Positions 43,396-52,299 of a stretch of 64,000 nt of DNA are shown here, piece by piece. The notes under the pieces were generated by a model, which saw only the letters and a program-made list of their open reading frames with translations, was not told the DNA's origin and made no database searches. Source of the DNA: Candidatus Villigracilis saccharophilus (lineage in GTDB: Bacteria; Chloroflexota; Anaerolineae; Anaerolineales; Villigracilaceae); NCBI GenBank assembly GCA_016709305.1, contig JADJNA010000048.1, forward strand, positions 1 through 64,000. The letters are read 5' to 3'. The translations under genes were made by a program, and so were the position numbers. Numbering within the stretch: position 1 is the first letter of the stretch; the number at the start of each line of letters is the position of its first letter.

Positions 43396-44652
43396 ATGGC
43401 AGAAGCTGTCGCAGAATCAAATCCAAAGCTGAACGTGGGGTCACTTCGCATTGGATTATTCACAGATACGTATGCGCCGCAGGTCAATGGCGTATCCATT
43501 TCCCTGCAATTGATCTCGGAGGGATTACAGCGTGCGGGTCATCAGGTGACAATTTTTGCGCCGCGCATCCCCGGTTACACAGATGACAAGCCAGGGATTG
43601 TGCGTCTTCCATCATTGAAGTATTTGAACGACCCGCCGATCTATGTCGCAGTGTTGGGAACGCCGCGCAGCACCTGGTCGCTCACCCGCAAGCATTTTGA
43701 TGTGCTGCACGCCCACAGCCCGTTGACCGTGGGGCTGCTGGCATACTTCACGGCCTCTACCAAGAACCTTCCTCTTATTTATACCTATCACACCTCCATC
43801 ACCGATTACACTCATTACTTGAAGATCATCGGCGGCACGGGCGTGATCCGTCACGCGGCGCGCTGGTTCAGCACCACGTCAACCAATCTTGGTGATCAGA
43901 TCGTTGTCCCCTCGCCCAAATTTCACCGATTGCTTTTGGAACAAAAAGTCACGAAACCGATCCATACAATTCCAAACGGGATCGATCTGAGTCAATTCAA
44001 GGCGGCAAAAAACCCGGGTAGTTTCAGGAACCGGCTTGGGATAAAACCAGATGCGCCGATCCTTTTGTCGGTGGGCAGGGTTGACCCGGAGAAGCGTCTC
44101 GATTTCCTGATCGATGCGTTCGCAGGCCTGGCAGATCGGATACCGCAAGCGCATCTGGTTTTTGCGGGCGATGGCAGTGCGCGTAAAAAACTGGAGGCGC
44201 ATGCGGCGAATACAAAGGTAAATGAGCGCATTCATTTCCTTGGCATGGTCAATCGCGTTGAACTTCCCGACCTGCTGCACGATGCGACCATTTTCCTGTC
44301 CGCATCCACGACAGAGGTGCATCCCATTTCGGTGATCGAAGCGATCGCCTCAGGACTCCCTTTGGCTGCGGTGCAGGATGAAGCCTTTGAAGGCATGATC
44401 GTGGAGAATGAGAACGGTCACTTGACCCCGCTGAATGTGGATGTGTATAGCGATACGTTGGTCTCGATGTTATCCGACCCTGAAAAACTTAAACTATACG
44501 GGCGGCGTTCCCTTGAATTAAGCGAAAAGTTTTCAATTGAAGGTCAGGTTCGTACGCTTGAAAATCTTTACTTTGAAGCCATTCTGCAAAATTGGCGCGG
44601 AAGTTTCCGCGGGAGTCTCGCTTCGCGTATTTCAGCAAAATTGAAGTTCTAA
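43396..44652 (+). CDS. GT4 glycosyltransferase (diacylglycerol/lipid glucosyltransferase-like)
   Basis: 418 residues, GT-B fold. LRIGLFTDTYAPQVNGVSIS is the acceptor glycine loop, HAHSPLTVGLLA and YTYHTSITDYTHY follow, and the donor side has SVGRVDPEKRLDFLID and TTEVHPISVIEAIASGLPLAAV. The layout matches the processive monoglucosyldiacylglycerol synthase/MgdA-type enzymes. It probably makes membrane glycolipids rather than the capsular polymer, since it stands outside both clusters. ATG behind CAGGAGAAATTCAAC. Confidence 0.85.
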   Translation: MAEAVAESNPKLNVGSLRIGLFTDTYAPQVNGVSISLQLISEGLQRAGHQVTIFAPRIPGYTDDKPGIVRLPSLKYLNDPPIYVAVLGTPRSTWSLTRKHFDVLHAHSPLTVGLLAYFTASTKNLPLIYTYHTSITDYTHYLKIIGGTGVIRHAARWFSTTSTNLGDQIVVPSPKFHRLLLEQKVTKPIHTIPNGIDLSQFKAAKNPGSFRNRLGIKPDAPILLSVGRVDPEKRLDFLIDAFAGLADRIPQAHLVFAGDGSARKKLEAHAANTKVNERIHFLGMVNRVELPDLLHDATIFLSASTTEVHPISVIEAIASGLPLAAVQDEAFEGMIVENENGHLTPLNVDVYSDTLVSMLSDPEKLKLYGRRSLELSEKFSIEGQVRTLENLYFEAILQNWRGSFRGSLASRISAKLKF

Positions 44653-44660
44653 AAGATCAC

Positions 44661-44714
44661 CTGTAGATCGGACGGATTTTGCAGATAAAAATTACGAATC
44701 CGTTTGATCTGCAG
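44661..44714. repeat. Imperfect 18-bp inverted repeat
   Basis: Arms 44661-44678 and 44697-44714 agree at 15 of 18 positions as reverse complements, and the three mismatches would be G-U or A-C type in RNA. Loop of 18 bases. Lies between the GT4 stop and the tsaE promoter, as an end-of-gene stem-loop. Confidence 0.5.
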
Positions 44715-44728
44715 ATCATGTTTATTTT

Positions 44729-44757
44729 TTCACATGATATTTATCAGGGGGTATAAT
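44729..44757 (+). promoter_or_regulatory. Promoter of tsaE, short-leader type
   Basis: TTCACA (44729-44734), 17 bases, TATAAT (44752-44757), and ATG 9 bases later, so transcription should begin only about 2-3 bases before the start codon. Confidence 0.6.
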
Positions 44758-44766
44758 TCTTTTTCG

Positions 44767-45264
44767 ATGCCCATACTGGATTCACACACCATTGAATTTT
44801 TCAGCCGCAGCCCGGAGCAAACACGCCGCATCGGAATGAGGCTGGGCAGCCTGCTTACTGCGGGCGATGTGATCTGTTTGCAGGGAAACCTCGGCGCGGG
44901 GAAAACTACATTCGTTCAAGGTCTCGCGCAAGGCTGGGGCACGATCGATTCGGTGTCCAGCCCAACCTTTGTCATTGTCAATCAATATCGCCGCGCAAAC
45001 GGCGGTTTGATATTCCATCTCGACGCGTACCGCCTTGAGTCAGTGCCAGAAGCGGAGGAACTCGACTTTGATGTCATGCTTGCGGATGGCGCGTTGATCA
45101 TCGAGTGGCCGGAAAAATTGGATGGGTTGATCCCGCCCGATCGTTTGTGGATCAATCTCGATTACATGGCAGATGAACATCGTCAAATGCGTTTTAACGC
45201 GCACGGTAAACGTTACGATATTTTATTGGATGGCATCCGCCAGTCCATGTTTGGAGGCGCGTAA
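44767..45264 (+). CDS. tsaE: tRNA threonylcarbamoyladenosine biosynthesis ATPase TsaE
   Basis: 165 residues. P-loop GNLGAGKTTFVQGLAQG (about residues 43-59), SPTFVIVNQY and FHLDAYRLE follow the family pattern. ATG 44767 was preferred to an upstream in-frame ATG at 44704, because of the promoter at 44729-44757. Works with TsaB and TsaD to make t6A37 in tRNA. Shares its last base with the ATG of tsaB. Confidence 0.92.
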   Translation: MPILDSHTIEFFSRSPEQTRRIGMRLGSLLTAGDVICLQGNLGAGKTTFVQGLAQGWGTIDSVSSPTFVIVNQYRRANGGLIFHLDAYRLESVPEAEELDFDVMLADGALIIEWPEKLDGLIPPDRLWINLDYMADEHRQMRFNAHGKRYDILLDGIRQSMFGGA

Positions 45265-46733
45265 TGTTACTCGCTATGGATACATCCACCGCGCAAGTTG
45301 GGATGGCCTTGTATGACGGGTTGCAGGTGCTTGGCGAAATGACGTGGACAACCCGTCAACACCACACCACTGAACTTGCTCCGGCTCTTTCCGGACTTTT
45401 GGCACGCTCCGGTTTGACAATGGATAATGTCAGTGCTTTGGGCGTGGCGATAGGCCCGGGTTCATTTACAAGTTTGCGTGTTGGTCTATCATTGGTGAAA
45501 GGATTGGCGCTTGCCTGCCATTTACCTGTGATCGGCATTCCGACCTTGGATATCATTGCTGCCGTGCAGCCCGTGGGAGATTATCCACTGATGGCTGTTG
45601 TGCGCGCTGGACGTGCCCGAATTGCTTTGCGGCGATATGAATGCCTAAATGGCAAATGGTTCGCCCAGGGTGAGTTGCGAGGCGCGACTGTCGATGAACT
45701 GGCTGACGAGATCGAAAGTCCAACGTATGTTGCGGGTGAATTTACATCCGAGGAACGCGGGCGCCTGGCCCGCAAACGGGTGAATGTATTACTGGCGCCG
45801 CCTTTGCAATGTGTGCGCCGTCCGTCCGTTCTGGCTGATCTGGCTTGGGCGCGCTGGCAGGAAAATCAAGCGAGCGATGCCGCGTCACTCGCCCCCATTT
45901 ATTTGCATGTTGCTGGAACGCCCATTTTATCCCCGCCCAAGGGGGGGGGCGTTTCCCCCCCCCCCCGGGGGGGGGGGTCGGGGGGGGGGGGTTCCCCCGC
46001 CCCGCCCGCCACAAGGGGGGGTGGGGAGGTAAAAAAGTTTTATTTTTTTGGCGGGGGGGGTTTGTGGAAAGGGAGGGATTTTTCCCCCCCCCCCCCCTCC
46101 CTTTTTGGGGGGGGGGGGGAGGGGGTGGCCCCCAAACAAGGGGGGGGGGGGGGCCTTACCAAGCAAAAGGGAGGGATAAAATTAGAAAAGAGAAGGGGGG
46201 GTGGGGTGGCCGCCGCCCCCCCCGGGGAGGGCAGGGGCGTTTCCGGGCTGATGAATTGTGTTTTTCGAAAAATGACACTGGATGATCTGGAACAGGTCAT
46301 TGCTATTGATCAGGTATCGTTTAGCCTGCCGTGGCCGGTTCGATCGTTTGGTGTGGAGTGTGAAAACCCGGTTTCACGCTGCTGGGTGGCTGAGCTGGAT
46401 GGCCGTGTGGTTGCCATGCTGGTGGCCTGGATGATCGTGGATGAGGTTCATATCGCTACCATAGCCACGCATCCCGATTTTCGCAAACATGGGATAGCAA
46501 GGAATTTACTTTCACACGTTTTGCGCTCGGCAAGGGAAGAAGGCGCAGTCTCATCTTTTTTGGAAGTTCGTGAGAGCAATCTTGGCGCACAGGAAATGTA
46601 CCGCCAGTTCGGCTATGTGGAAACCGGACGCCGAGCACAGTATTACAGCGATAATGGGGAGGATGCGCTCATGATGGCATTGGAAGGCTTGGACCAATGG
46701 GTTGAACCCGCTGCAAGGTTAAGCGGAGGATAA
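45264..46733 (+). CDS. TsaB fused in frame to RimI across a corrupted G/C tract
   Basis: A single open frame of 489 codons. Residues ~1-220 (to about 45925) are TsaB: LLAMDTSTAQVGMALYDG and LGVAIGPGSFTSLRVGLSLVKG. From ATG 46251 comes a 160-residue RimI-like N-acetyltransferase: MTLDDLEQVIAIDQVSFSLPW, IATIATHPDFRKHGIARNLL as acetyl-CoA loop, ESNLGAQEMYRQFGYVETGRR. Between them lies about 0.3 kb of homopolymer tracts coding Gly/Pro-rich filler. TsaB-RimI fusions are known; whether this one is real or two genes depends on the tract. TsaB supports t6A synthesis, RimI acetylates ribosomal protein S18. Confidence 0.75.
   Translation: MLLAMDTSTAQVGMALYDGLQVLGEMTWTTRQHHTTELAPALSGLLARSGLTMDNVSALGVAIGPGSFTSLRVGLSLVKGLALACHLPVIGIPTLDIIAAVQPVGDYPLMAVVRAGRARIALRRYECLNGKWFAQGELRGATVDELADEIESPTYVAGEFTSEERGRLARKRVNVLLAPPLQCVRRPSVLADLAWARWQENQASDAASLAPIYLHVAGTPILSPPKGGGVSPPPRGGGSGGGGSPAPPATRGGGEVKKFYFFGGGGLWKGRDFSPPPPSLFGGGGEGVAPKQGGGGGLTKQKGGIKLEKRRGGGVAAAPPGEGRGVSGLMNCVFRKMTLDDLEQVIAIDQVSFSLPWPVRSFGVECENPVSRCWVAELDGRVVAMLVAWMIVDEVHIATIATHPDFRKHGIARNLLSHVLRSAREEGAVSSFLEVRESNLGAQEMYRQFGYVETGRRAQYYSDNGEDALMMALEGLDQWVEPAARLSGG
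45925..46245. repeat. Degenerate G/C homopolymer tract (likely corrupted REP-type element)
   Basis: About 320 bases dominated by runs of 9-14 identical G or C separated by short remnants such as CCCTTTTT and GGCAGGGGC. It has the alternating C-rich/G-rich layout expected of the CCCTCTCC-type palindromes at 42010-42039, but with homopolymers instead. Probably an assembly or polishing artefact over a hard-to-read palindrome. Confidence 0.7.
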
Positions 46734-47378
46734 ATGACCGCCGAAGAAAATTTGAATAAACTTGCCGGGGAAATTTCTATCTGTGAACATTGCGCCCTGC
46801 ATGAGACTCGAAAAATGTCTGTGCCCGGCGATGGCCCTTCGAACGCTGAGATCATGTTCATTGGCGAAGGCCCCGGATTTCATGAAAATGAACAAGGGCA
46901 CCCCTTTGTTGGGGCTTCCGGCAAGTTCCTGGATCAACTATTGGCGCAGGCGGAGCTGACCCGCGCAGAAGTATTCATCTGCAATGTGGTCAAGTGCCGT
47001 CCGCCCGGCAACAGAGATCCTTTGCCGGATGAGATAGCGGCCTGTGATGCCCATCTTGAAGCGCAAATAAAGATAATCAATCCAAGTATCATTGTGACAT
47101 TGGGGCGCATCTCGATGAGCAAGTTCATACCTGATGTGAAGATCAGCGCCGTGCATGGGCAAATGAAAAAGATCGGGGACCGCTACGTGATCCCGATGTT
47201 CCATCCGGCGGCGGCGCTGCACCAACCGCAGCTTAAGCCATCCATTTTGGGGGATTTTTCCAATCTGCCAGGCCAGTTGAATGAAGCGCGTGAAGCGCTC
47301 GGCAGACCCGTAGTCGCTGTAAAGAAAAAGATACAGGAAGTTGTATCTGATAAACCAAAGCAATTAAATTTATTTTAG
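46734..47378 (+). CDS. Uracil-DNA glycosylase family 4 (iron-sulfur type)
   Basis: 214 residues. Cys pair CEHC near residue 17 and two later Cys (FICNVVKCRPP) bind the FeS cluster of the family. The catalytic loop GEGPGFHENEQGHPFVG and HPAAALHQP of family 4 are visible. Excises uracil from DNA in base-excision repair. ATG overlaps by position with the end of the tsaB-rimI frame. Confidence 0.92.
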   Translation: MTAEENLNKLAGEISICEHCALHETRKMSVPGDGPSNAEIMFIGEGPGFHENEQGHPFVGASGKFLDQLLAQAELTRAEVFICNVVKCRPPGNRDPLPDEIAACDAHLEAQIKIINPSIIVTLGRISMSKFIPDVKISAVHGQMKKIGDRYVIPMFHPAAALHQPQLKPSILGDFSNLPGQLNEAREALGRPVVAVKKKIQEVVSDKPKQLNLF

Positions 47379-47414
47379 GAACCAGAGGCCGGTCTGCCGG
47401 CATCAAGGAGAAAC

Positions 47415-48737
47415 ATGTCTACAAAAGATGATTTGACAAAGAAACTGCGGGACAAAACCGCGAAGATCGCCATCCTGGGATTGGGGTATGTGGGGTTGCC
47501 GCTGGCTGTTGTGTTTGGCGAAGCGGGCTTCCATGTGACGGGTGTTGACCCGGACAAGCGCAAGGTCGACTCGCTCGCAAAGGGGATATCCTACATTCCC
47601 GATGTAAAAACAGAGACGATTGAAAAACTGGTGAGCGGCGGCATGCTCACCGCCACTGCGGATTTTTCGATACTGAAGGACATGGATGCGGTCAGTATTT
47701 GCGTGCCGACCCCGCTGCGTCAGACCGGTGACCCGGATATGTCCTTCATCATTTCCGCGATGGATGAATTGGCGAAGTATATGCACAAAGGCATGGTGGT
47801 GGTGCTTGAATCCACCACGTATCCCGGCACCACCCGCGAATTGCTCCTCCCCAAACTGGGCGTGGATAATGGATTGGTAGCTGGGGAAGATTGGTTCCTG
47901 GCTTTCTCGCCGGAGCGCGTGGATCCCGGCCGCGAAGACTTCACCACCATTAACACCCCTAAGGTGATGGGCGGTATTACCGAAGCCTGCGGCGAAGTGG
48001 CGACCGCCTGGTATGAAGGCGCGATCAGGATCGTGCATCACGTTTCAACAGCGGAAGCCGCGGAACTGTCCAAACTGCTGGAGAACACTTTCCGCATGAT
48101 CAATATAGGTTTGGTGAATGAACTTGCGATCATGTGCGAACGTCTCGGTGTGGATGTGTGGGAGGTGATCGATGCCGCCGCCACCAAACCGTTCGGTTTT
48201 ATGAAGTTCACCCCGGGCCCGGGATTGGGCGGCCACTGCATCCCGATCGATCCACTATACCTTTCATGGAAGATGAAGTCATTCCATTACAATGCGCGCT
48301 TCATTGAACTCGCATCAGAGATCAATACCAACATGCCTCGCTATGTGGTTAACCGTGTGATGGAAGGCTTGAATGACCACGGGAAGGCGCTCAAAGGATC
48401 AAAGGCGCTCGTCCTGGGCGCGGCGTACAAACCGGATATTGATGATGTGCGTGAATCACCCGCGTTGGATGTGATCGGTCTGCTCAGACAGAAGGGCGCA
48501 GAAGTTCAATATCATGACCCGTACATTCCACATATTCATCACGAATATGATGGATGGAAGATGGACAGTGTTCCAGACCTGATGAAGGCGGTGAAGGATG
48601 CCGATGTGGTGGTGATCGTCACCAACCATAAGCAGTATGACTACGAGGCCATCATCGAATCAGCGAAGTTCGTATTTGACTCCCGTAATGCGACGGGCAA
48701 ACTGGGCAAGAACAGCGATAAGGTAGAAAGACTTTAA
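47415..48737 (+). CDS. Nucleotide-sugar 6-dehydrogenase (UDP-GlcNAc/UDP-Glc type, WbpA-like)
   Basis: 440 residues. IAILGLGYVGLPLAVVFGEAG binds NAD, VPTPLRQTGDPDMSFI and YPGTTRELLLPKL follow, and PGPGLGGHCIPIDPLYLSWK carries the catalytic Cys. C-terminal Rossmann domain LVLGAAYKPDIDDVRESPALDVI. Oxidises the C6 of a UDP-sugar to a uronate. The sequence is of the WbpA/WecC group rather than simple UGD, but the substrate cannot be fixed. Ends in a strong hairpin just before the epimerase gene. Confidence 0.92.
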   Translation: MSTKDDLTKKLRDKTAKIAILGLGYVGLPLAVVFGEAGFHVTGVDPDKRKVDSLAKGISYIPDVKTETIEKLVSGGMLTATADFSILKDMDAVSICVPTPLRQTGDPDMSFIISAMDELAKYMHKGMVVVLESTTYPGTTRELLLPKLGVDNGLVAGEDWFLAFSPERVDPGREDFTTINTPKVMGGITEACGEVATAWYEGAIRIVHHVSTAEAAELSKLLENTFRMINIGLVNELAIMCERLGVDVWEVIDAAATKPFGFMKFTPGPGLGGHCIPIDPLYLSWKMKSFHYNARFIELASEINTNMPRYVVNRVMEGLNDHGKALKGSKALVLGAAYKPDIDDVRESPALDVIGLLRQKGAEVQYHDPYIPHIHHEYDGWKMDSVPDLMKAVKDADVVVIVTNHKQYDYEAIIESAKFVFDSRNATGKLGKNSDKVERL

Positions 48738-48745
48738 TTGGATGA

Positions 48746-48797
48746 AGTGTCGAAACGCTGTCGCGTATACCACGCGCAGCGCTTCGACACTTTTTAT
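48746..48797 (+). terminator. Terminator or attenuator between dehydrogenase and epimerase
   Basis: AGTGTCGAAACGCTG... (from 48746) pairs with ...CAGCGCTTCGACACT (to 48791), followed by TTTTT. The next gene has its own ribosome site (TTGGAGCAATC), so this could be partial termination in one operon. Confidence 0.8.
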
Positions 48798-48808
48798 TTG
48801 GAGCAATC

Positions 48809-49780
48809 ATGGGACATTATCTGGTGACAGGCGCGGCAGGATTCATCGGCGCAAGGACTTCCACCATGTTGATCGAGCAGGGGCACAGCGTTGTCGGCAT
48901 CGACAATATGAACGACGCCTACGATCCGCGCGTAAAAGAATATCGCCTGAAGAAACTTCTGGGACTGAAGGGCTTCAAATTCCATAAGCGGGATATTTCC
49001 GAGAAATCAGCCATCGAACTGTTTAAGGATGAAAGACTTGATGGCGTGATAAACCTTGCGGCACGTGCGGGTGTGAGATTCAGCGTGGAAAATCCGTGGG
49101 TATTCCTGGAATCCAATATCACCGGCACGCTGAACATGCTCGAAGTTTGCCGGCAGTATGGGTGCAGGAAATTCATCCTCGCGTCCACCTCCAGTATCTA
49201 TGGAGAAAACCCCGAATACCCGACACCCGAAACCGCCTCCAGCAGTGAACCGATGCAGCCGTATGCCGCGAGCAAAAAGGGTGCGGAAGCGCTCGCGCAT
49301 TCATACCACCACCTGCACGACATCGATGTGACTGTTGTCCGCTACTTCACGGTTTATGGTCCGGCGGGTAGACCCGACCTGGCCATCTTTCGCTTCGTGA
49401 AGTGGATCATGGAAGGCGAGCCGATCCGCATCAATGGCGATGGGAAGCAGTCGCGCGGCTTCACTTATGTGGATGATATTGCCCGTGGAACGATCGCTGC
49501 GCTTAGACCGCTCGGATATCAGATCATCAATCTTGGCGGGCATGAAGTCATTTCCATTAACGGATTGGTTGAGTTGATCGAAGACCTGACCGGTAAAAAG
49601 GCGAACGTGCAGTACGGTCCTCCCAACCTGGCGGATATGTTCATGAACCAGGCAAATGTCACAAAGGCCAAAGAATTGCTCGGCTGGAATCCGCAAGTGA
49701 ATTTGAGGCAGGGCATCGGAAACCTGATCGAATGGTATAAGGCGGAACGAAACTGGGCGAAGGATATCCTGACCCCATAG
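48809..49780 (+). CDS. NAD-dependent nucleotide-sugar epimerase (UDP-glucuronate 4-epimerase-like)
   Basis: 323 residues, short-chain dehydrogenase fold. VTGAAGFIGARTSTMLIEQG binds NAD, SSIYGENPEYP and YAASKKGAEALAHSY hold the Ser/Tyr/Lys catalytic set. Family length. Pairs with the dehydrogenase just upstream, so it probably interconverts the uronate made there, e.g. UDP-GlcA to UDP-GalA. A strong terminator follows. Confidence 0.88.
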   Translation: MGHYLVTGAAGFIGARTSTMLIEQGHSVVGIDNMNDAYDPRVKEYRLKKLLGLKGFKFHKRDISEKSAIELFKDERLDGVINLAARAGVRFSVENPWVFLESNITGTLNMLEVCRQYGCRKFILASTSSIYGENPEYPTPETASSSEPMQPYAASKKGAEALAHSYHHLHDIDVTVVRYFTVYGPAGRPDLAIFRFVKWIMEGEPIRINGDGKQSRGFTYVDDIARGTIAALRPLGYQIINLGGHEVISINGLVELIEDLTGKKANVQYGPPNLADMFMNQANVTKAKELLGWNPQVNLRQGIGNLIEWYKAERNWAKDILTP

Positions 49781-49798
49781 ACTTTGATAAGCCGGTAA

Positions 49799-49835
49799 AT
49801 AAACGCTCCAGTTCAAAAGACTGGAGCGTTTATAA
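49799..49835 (+). terminator. Rho-independent-like terminator
   Basis: AAACGCTCCAGT (49801-49812) pairs with ACTGGAGCGTTT (49820-49831). The right arm runs directly into TATAATTCC, which is also the probable -10 of the next gene. Confidence 0.8.
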
Positions 49836-49836
49836 T
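49831..49836 (+). promoter_or_regulatory. -10 box TATAAT, probable leaderless start of the flippase
   Basis: TATAAT is followed by 7 bases and ATG 49844. The first base of the box is also the last of the terminator arm, so the end of one operon and the start of the next share DNA. Confidence 0.5.
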
Positions 49837-49843
49837 TCCAGGC

Positions 49844-51154
49844 ATGTCCCTGCCTTCTACATTCAAAGACGACCCATTGCTGAACAGGGTTCTACGCTCC
49901 AGCGCGCACCTATTCACCAGCAACACCCTCAGTTTGGGACTGAGCGTTGTCATGAGCGCATTGTCTTTTCGTCTGTTAGGCGCGTCAGGCTCGGGATTGA
50001 TCGCGCTGGTCATGAGCTATACCTCCACGGTCAACAGCTTGTTCTCCTTCCGCATGAGCGAACTGGTGGTGCGCTATGGCGGCGAATTTCTGGAAAAAGG
50101 TGAAAAGGAAAAAGCATCCGCACTCATTAAGTCTGCTGCGTTGGCTGAAGCGGTTGTCTCAGTGCTGGCGTTTCTGGTCGTTCTGATATCATCTATGTGG
50201 GCATCGCAGACATTCACTAAATCCCCCGATTCGAAACTCATGTTTATTGTGTTCGCGCTTGGTCTGCTTGCAAATTTCAATACCGAAACATCCACAGGCA
50301 TCCTGCAAGTAACCGGAAAGATCCGTCATCAGGGCACGATCAATTTAATTCAAAGCATTATTTCCCTGGGCATTGTCATTACCGCATTTTTCCTGCCCAA
50401 TCCATTGTGGATCGTACTGCTGGCATATCTCGCAAGCAAAGTCATACCCGGTCTCGGGCTTTACTTCATGGGACGCAGACAATTGCAAAATGAACTTGGC
50501 GTACAGTGGCAAAACGCGCCGATGATGAATATCGCCGAGTCGCGCAGCCTCATTCGATTTGCGATCAGTTCCAATATCAGCGCGACCATCATCAAGATCT
50601 TCCGTGAGAGCGAATCGTTGTGGATCGGTCTCTTCCTGTCCACGGAAGCGGTCGGTTATTACAAGGCGGCTTATTCATTGGTTGGTTTTCTCTCCGTGCC
50701 GGCAGACCCGCTTATCGCCGCCACCTATCCCGAGATCAACCGCCTCATCGTTCAAAGAGCATGGACATCTCTGCGAAGTTTCTTGCGCAAGATCACCGCG
50801 CTCGCTTTTGCCATTAACGCTGCTGCCGCGCTTGGCTTTATATTCCTGGGCCAATTCGCCCTGGTCATTTTCACAGGCCGCCAGGAATTTGTCGCGGCTT
50901 ACCCCGCCATGATCGCCTTGTTTATCGGCCTTGCGTTCAATTACACCTTGTTTTGGAATCGCCCGCTTTTGCTTTCGCTCGGTCTGACTGACTACCCGAT
51001 CTGGACGACACTACTTGTCGGCCTCGCTAAATTAGCGCTGGCCTTCTGGCTGGTCCCGCAGTATGGAATTCTTGCGGCGGGCGCGCTGCTCTCTTTCTAT
51101 TACATCGCTTCGGTGGGCATTATGGCCTGGCGCGGCGTAAAGGAAATTCAATGA
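49844..51154 (+). CDS. Polysaccharide flippase (Wzx/MATE-like)
   Basis: 436 residues, about 12-14 hydrophobic helices of the MVF/polysaccharide transport superfamily. SAHLFTSNTLSLGLSVVMSALSFRLLGASGSGLI is typical of the N-terminal pair. It moves lipid-linked oligosaccharide units across the membrane. ATG is 7 bases after TATAAT. The stop overlaps the start of the GT4 gene by ATGA. Confidence 0.85.
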   Translation: MSLPSTFKDDPLLNRVLRSSAHLFTSNTLSLGLSVVMSALSFRLLGASGSGLIALVMSYTSTVNSLFSFRMSELVVRYGGEFLEKGEKEKASALIKSAALAEAVVSVLAFLVVLISSMWASQTFTKSPDSKLMFIVFALGLLANFNTETSTGILQVTGKIRHQGTINLIQSIISLGIVITAFFLPNPLWIVLLAYLASKVIPGLGLYFMGRRQLQNELGVQWQNAPMMNIAESRSLIRFAISSNISATIIKIFRESESLWIGLFLSTEAVGYYKAAYSLVGFLSVPADPLIAATYPEINRLIVQRAWTSLRSFLRKITALAFAINAAAALGFIFLGQFALVIFTGRQEFVAAYPAMIALFIGLAFNYTLFWNRPLLLSLGLTDYPIWTTLLVGLAKLALAFWLVPQYGILAAGALLSFYYIASVGIMAWRGVKEIQ

Positions 51155-52290
51155 AGATCGCTGTCATAACCAATTCGCGTATCCCGTCCCTGACAGCCAA
51201 CTCCATCCAGGCGATGAAGGTCGTTCAGGCACTCATGCAATTGGGACATCAGATTCAGATGTTTGCGCCGCGCGAAACGGCCCCCGCATCCCGGGAAACT
51301 CTCGCCGCGCATTATGGTCTGCGCTTCGTGCCCGGCCTTGAACTGCTTCCGTCCATTCGACCTCTCAAACGCTTTGACTTTATCTTCCACGCCCAGCGCG
51401 CCGCGAGTCGATTCAAACCCGACCTTATCTACACCTGGCTGCCGCAGTCGGCTGTGCTAGCTGGTTGGGCGGGTTATCCTGTTGTGCTTGAAATGCATGC
51501 GGATGTATCGGGTCGAATGGGGGCATGGTGGATGCTCCAATTCTGGAAATCTCGCGGCAATAAGTTGATGACAGTCACCACGTCCGCGTTGAGAAAGGCT
51601 TTGGAACGCTCATGCGATCTCAAATTTAAGGATGATGCGGTGCTCATCGCCCCGAACGGGGTCGAATTGGAAAGATATGATAGTCTGCCGAATCCACCTG
51701 ATGCAAGACAGCAATTGGGTTTGCCTGATGGATTGACAGTTGGTTTCACGGGTCACATCTACCCCGGGCGCGGCGCGGACTTGTTGTTCGAACTTGCAAA
51801 ACAAATGCCGCAAGTTAATTTTTTATGGGTGGGCGGCACGCCGGAACTGGTGGATTTTTGGCGCAGCCAATTGTCTGCCGCCAATATGACGAATGTGACA
51901 ATGACTGGGTTTGTCAAACACGAAATGATCCCTCTCTATCAAGCCGCGTCAGATGTATTGTTGATGCCGTATGGCCGGTCGATCTCCGCCAGCAGCGGGC
52001 AGGATATTGCCGAGGTGATCAACCCGATGAAGATGTTTGAATATATGGCTTCGGGGCGCGCTATTGTATCGGCGGATATTCCATCCATTCGCGAAGTGCT
52101 GAATGATGCCAACGCAATTTTTTGCGAGCCTGAGGATGTTGGAAAATGGAAGGCTGCGATCGCTTCTTTGCTTTCAAATAAATTACGCAGGCACGAGCTG
52201 GCGATTCAAGCGCGGAAGGATGTCGAGCAGTTAACCTGGACCAAGCGGGCGGAGAGGGTCTTGAAATCCATTAAACCTAAATCGTGGTAA
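51151..52290 (+). CDS. GT4 glycosyltransferase
   Basis: 379 residues, GT-B fold. KIAVITNSRIPSLTANSIQAMKV is an unusual opening for GT4, without the usual GG loop; the donor half has GFTGHIYPGRGADLL and EYMASGRAIVSADIPSIREV. Start overlaps the flippase stop (ATGA), which suggests coupled translation and a role in the same glycan unit. Confidence 0.85.
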   Translation: MKIAVITNSRIPSLTANSIQAMKVVQALMQLGHQIQMFAPRETAPASRETLAAHYGLRFVPGLELLPSIRPLKRFDFIFHAQRAASRFKPDLIYTWLPQSAVLAGWAGYPVVLEMHADVSGRMGAWWMLQFWKSRGNKLMTVTTSALRKALERSCDLKFKDDAVLIAPNGVELERYDSLPNPPDARQQLGLPDGLTVGFTGHIYPGRGADLLFELAKQMPQVNFLWVGGTPELVDFWRSQLSAANMTNVTMTGFVKHEMIPLYQAASDVLLMPYGRSISASSGQDIAEVINPMKMFEYMASGRAIVSADIPSIREVLNDANAIFCEPEDVGKWKAAIASLLSNKLRRHELAIQARKDVEQLTWTKRAERVLKSIKPKSW

Positions 52291-52299
52291 AAGTGGAAT

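Noticed and set aside
45927..46300. Gly/Pro-rich reading frames on both strands in the G/C tract
   Set aside because: They arise from homopolymer runs, with no domain or start signal; not real proteins.
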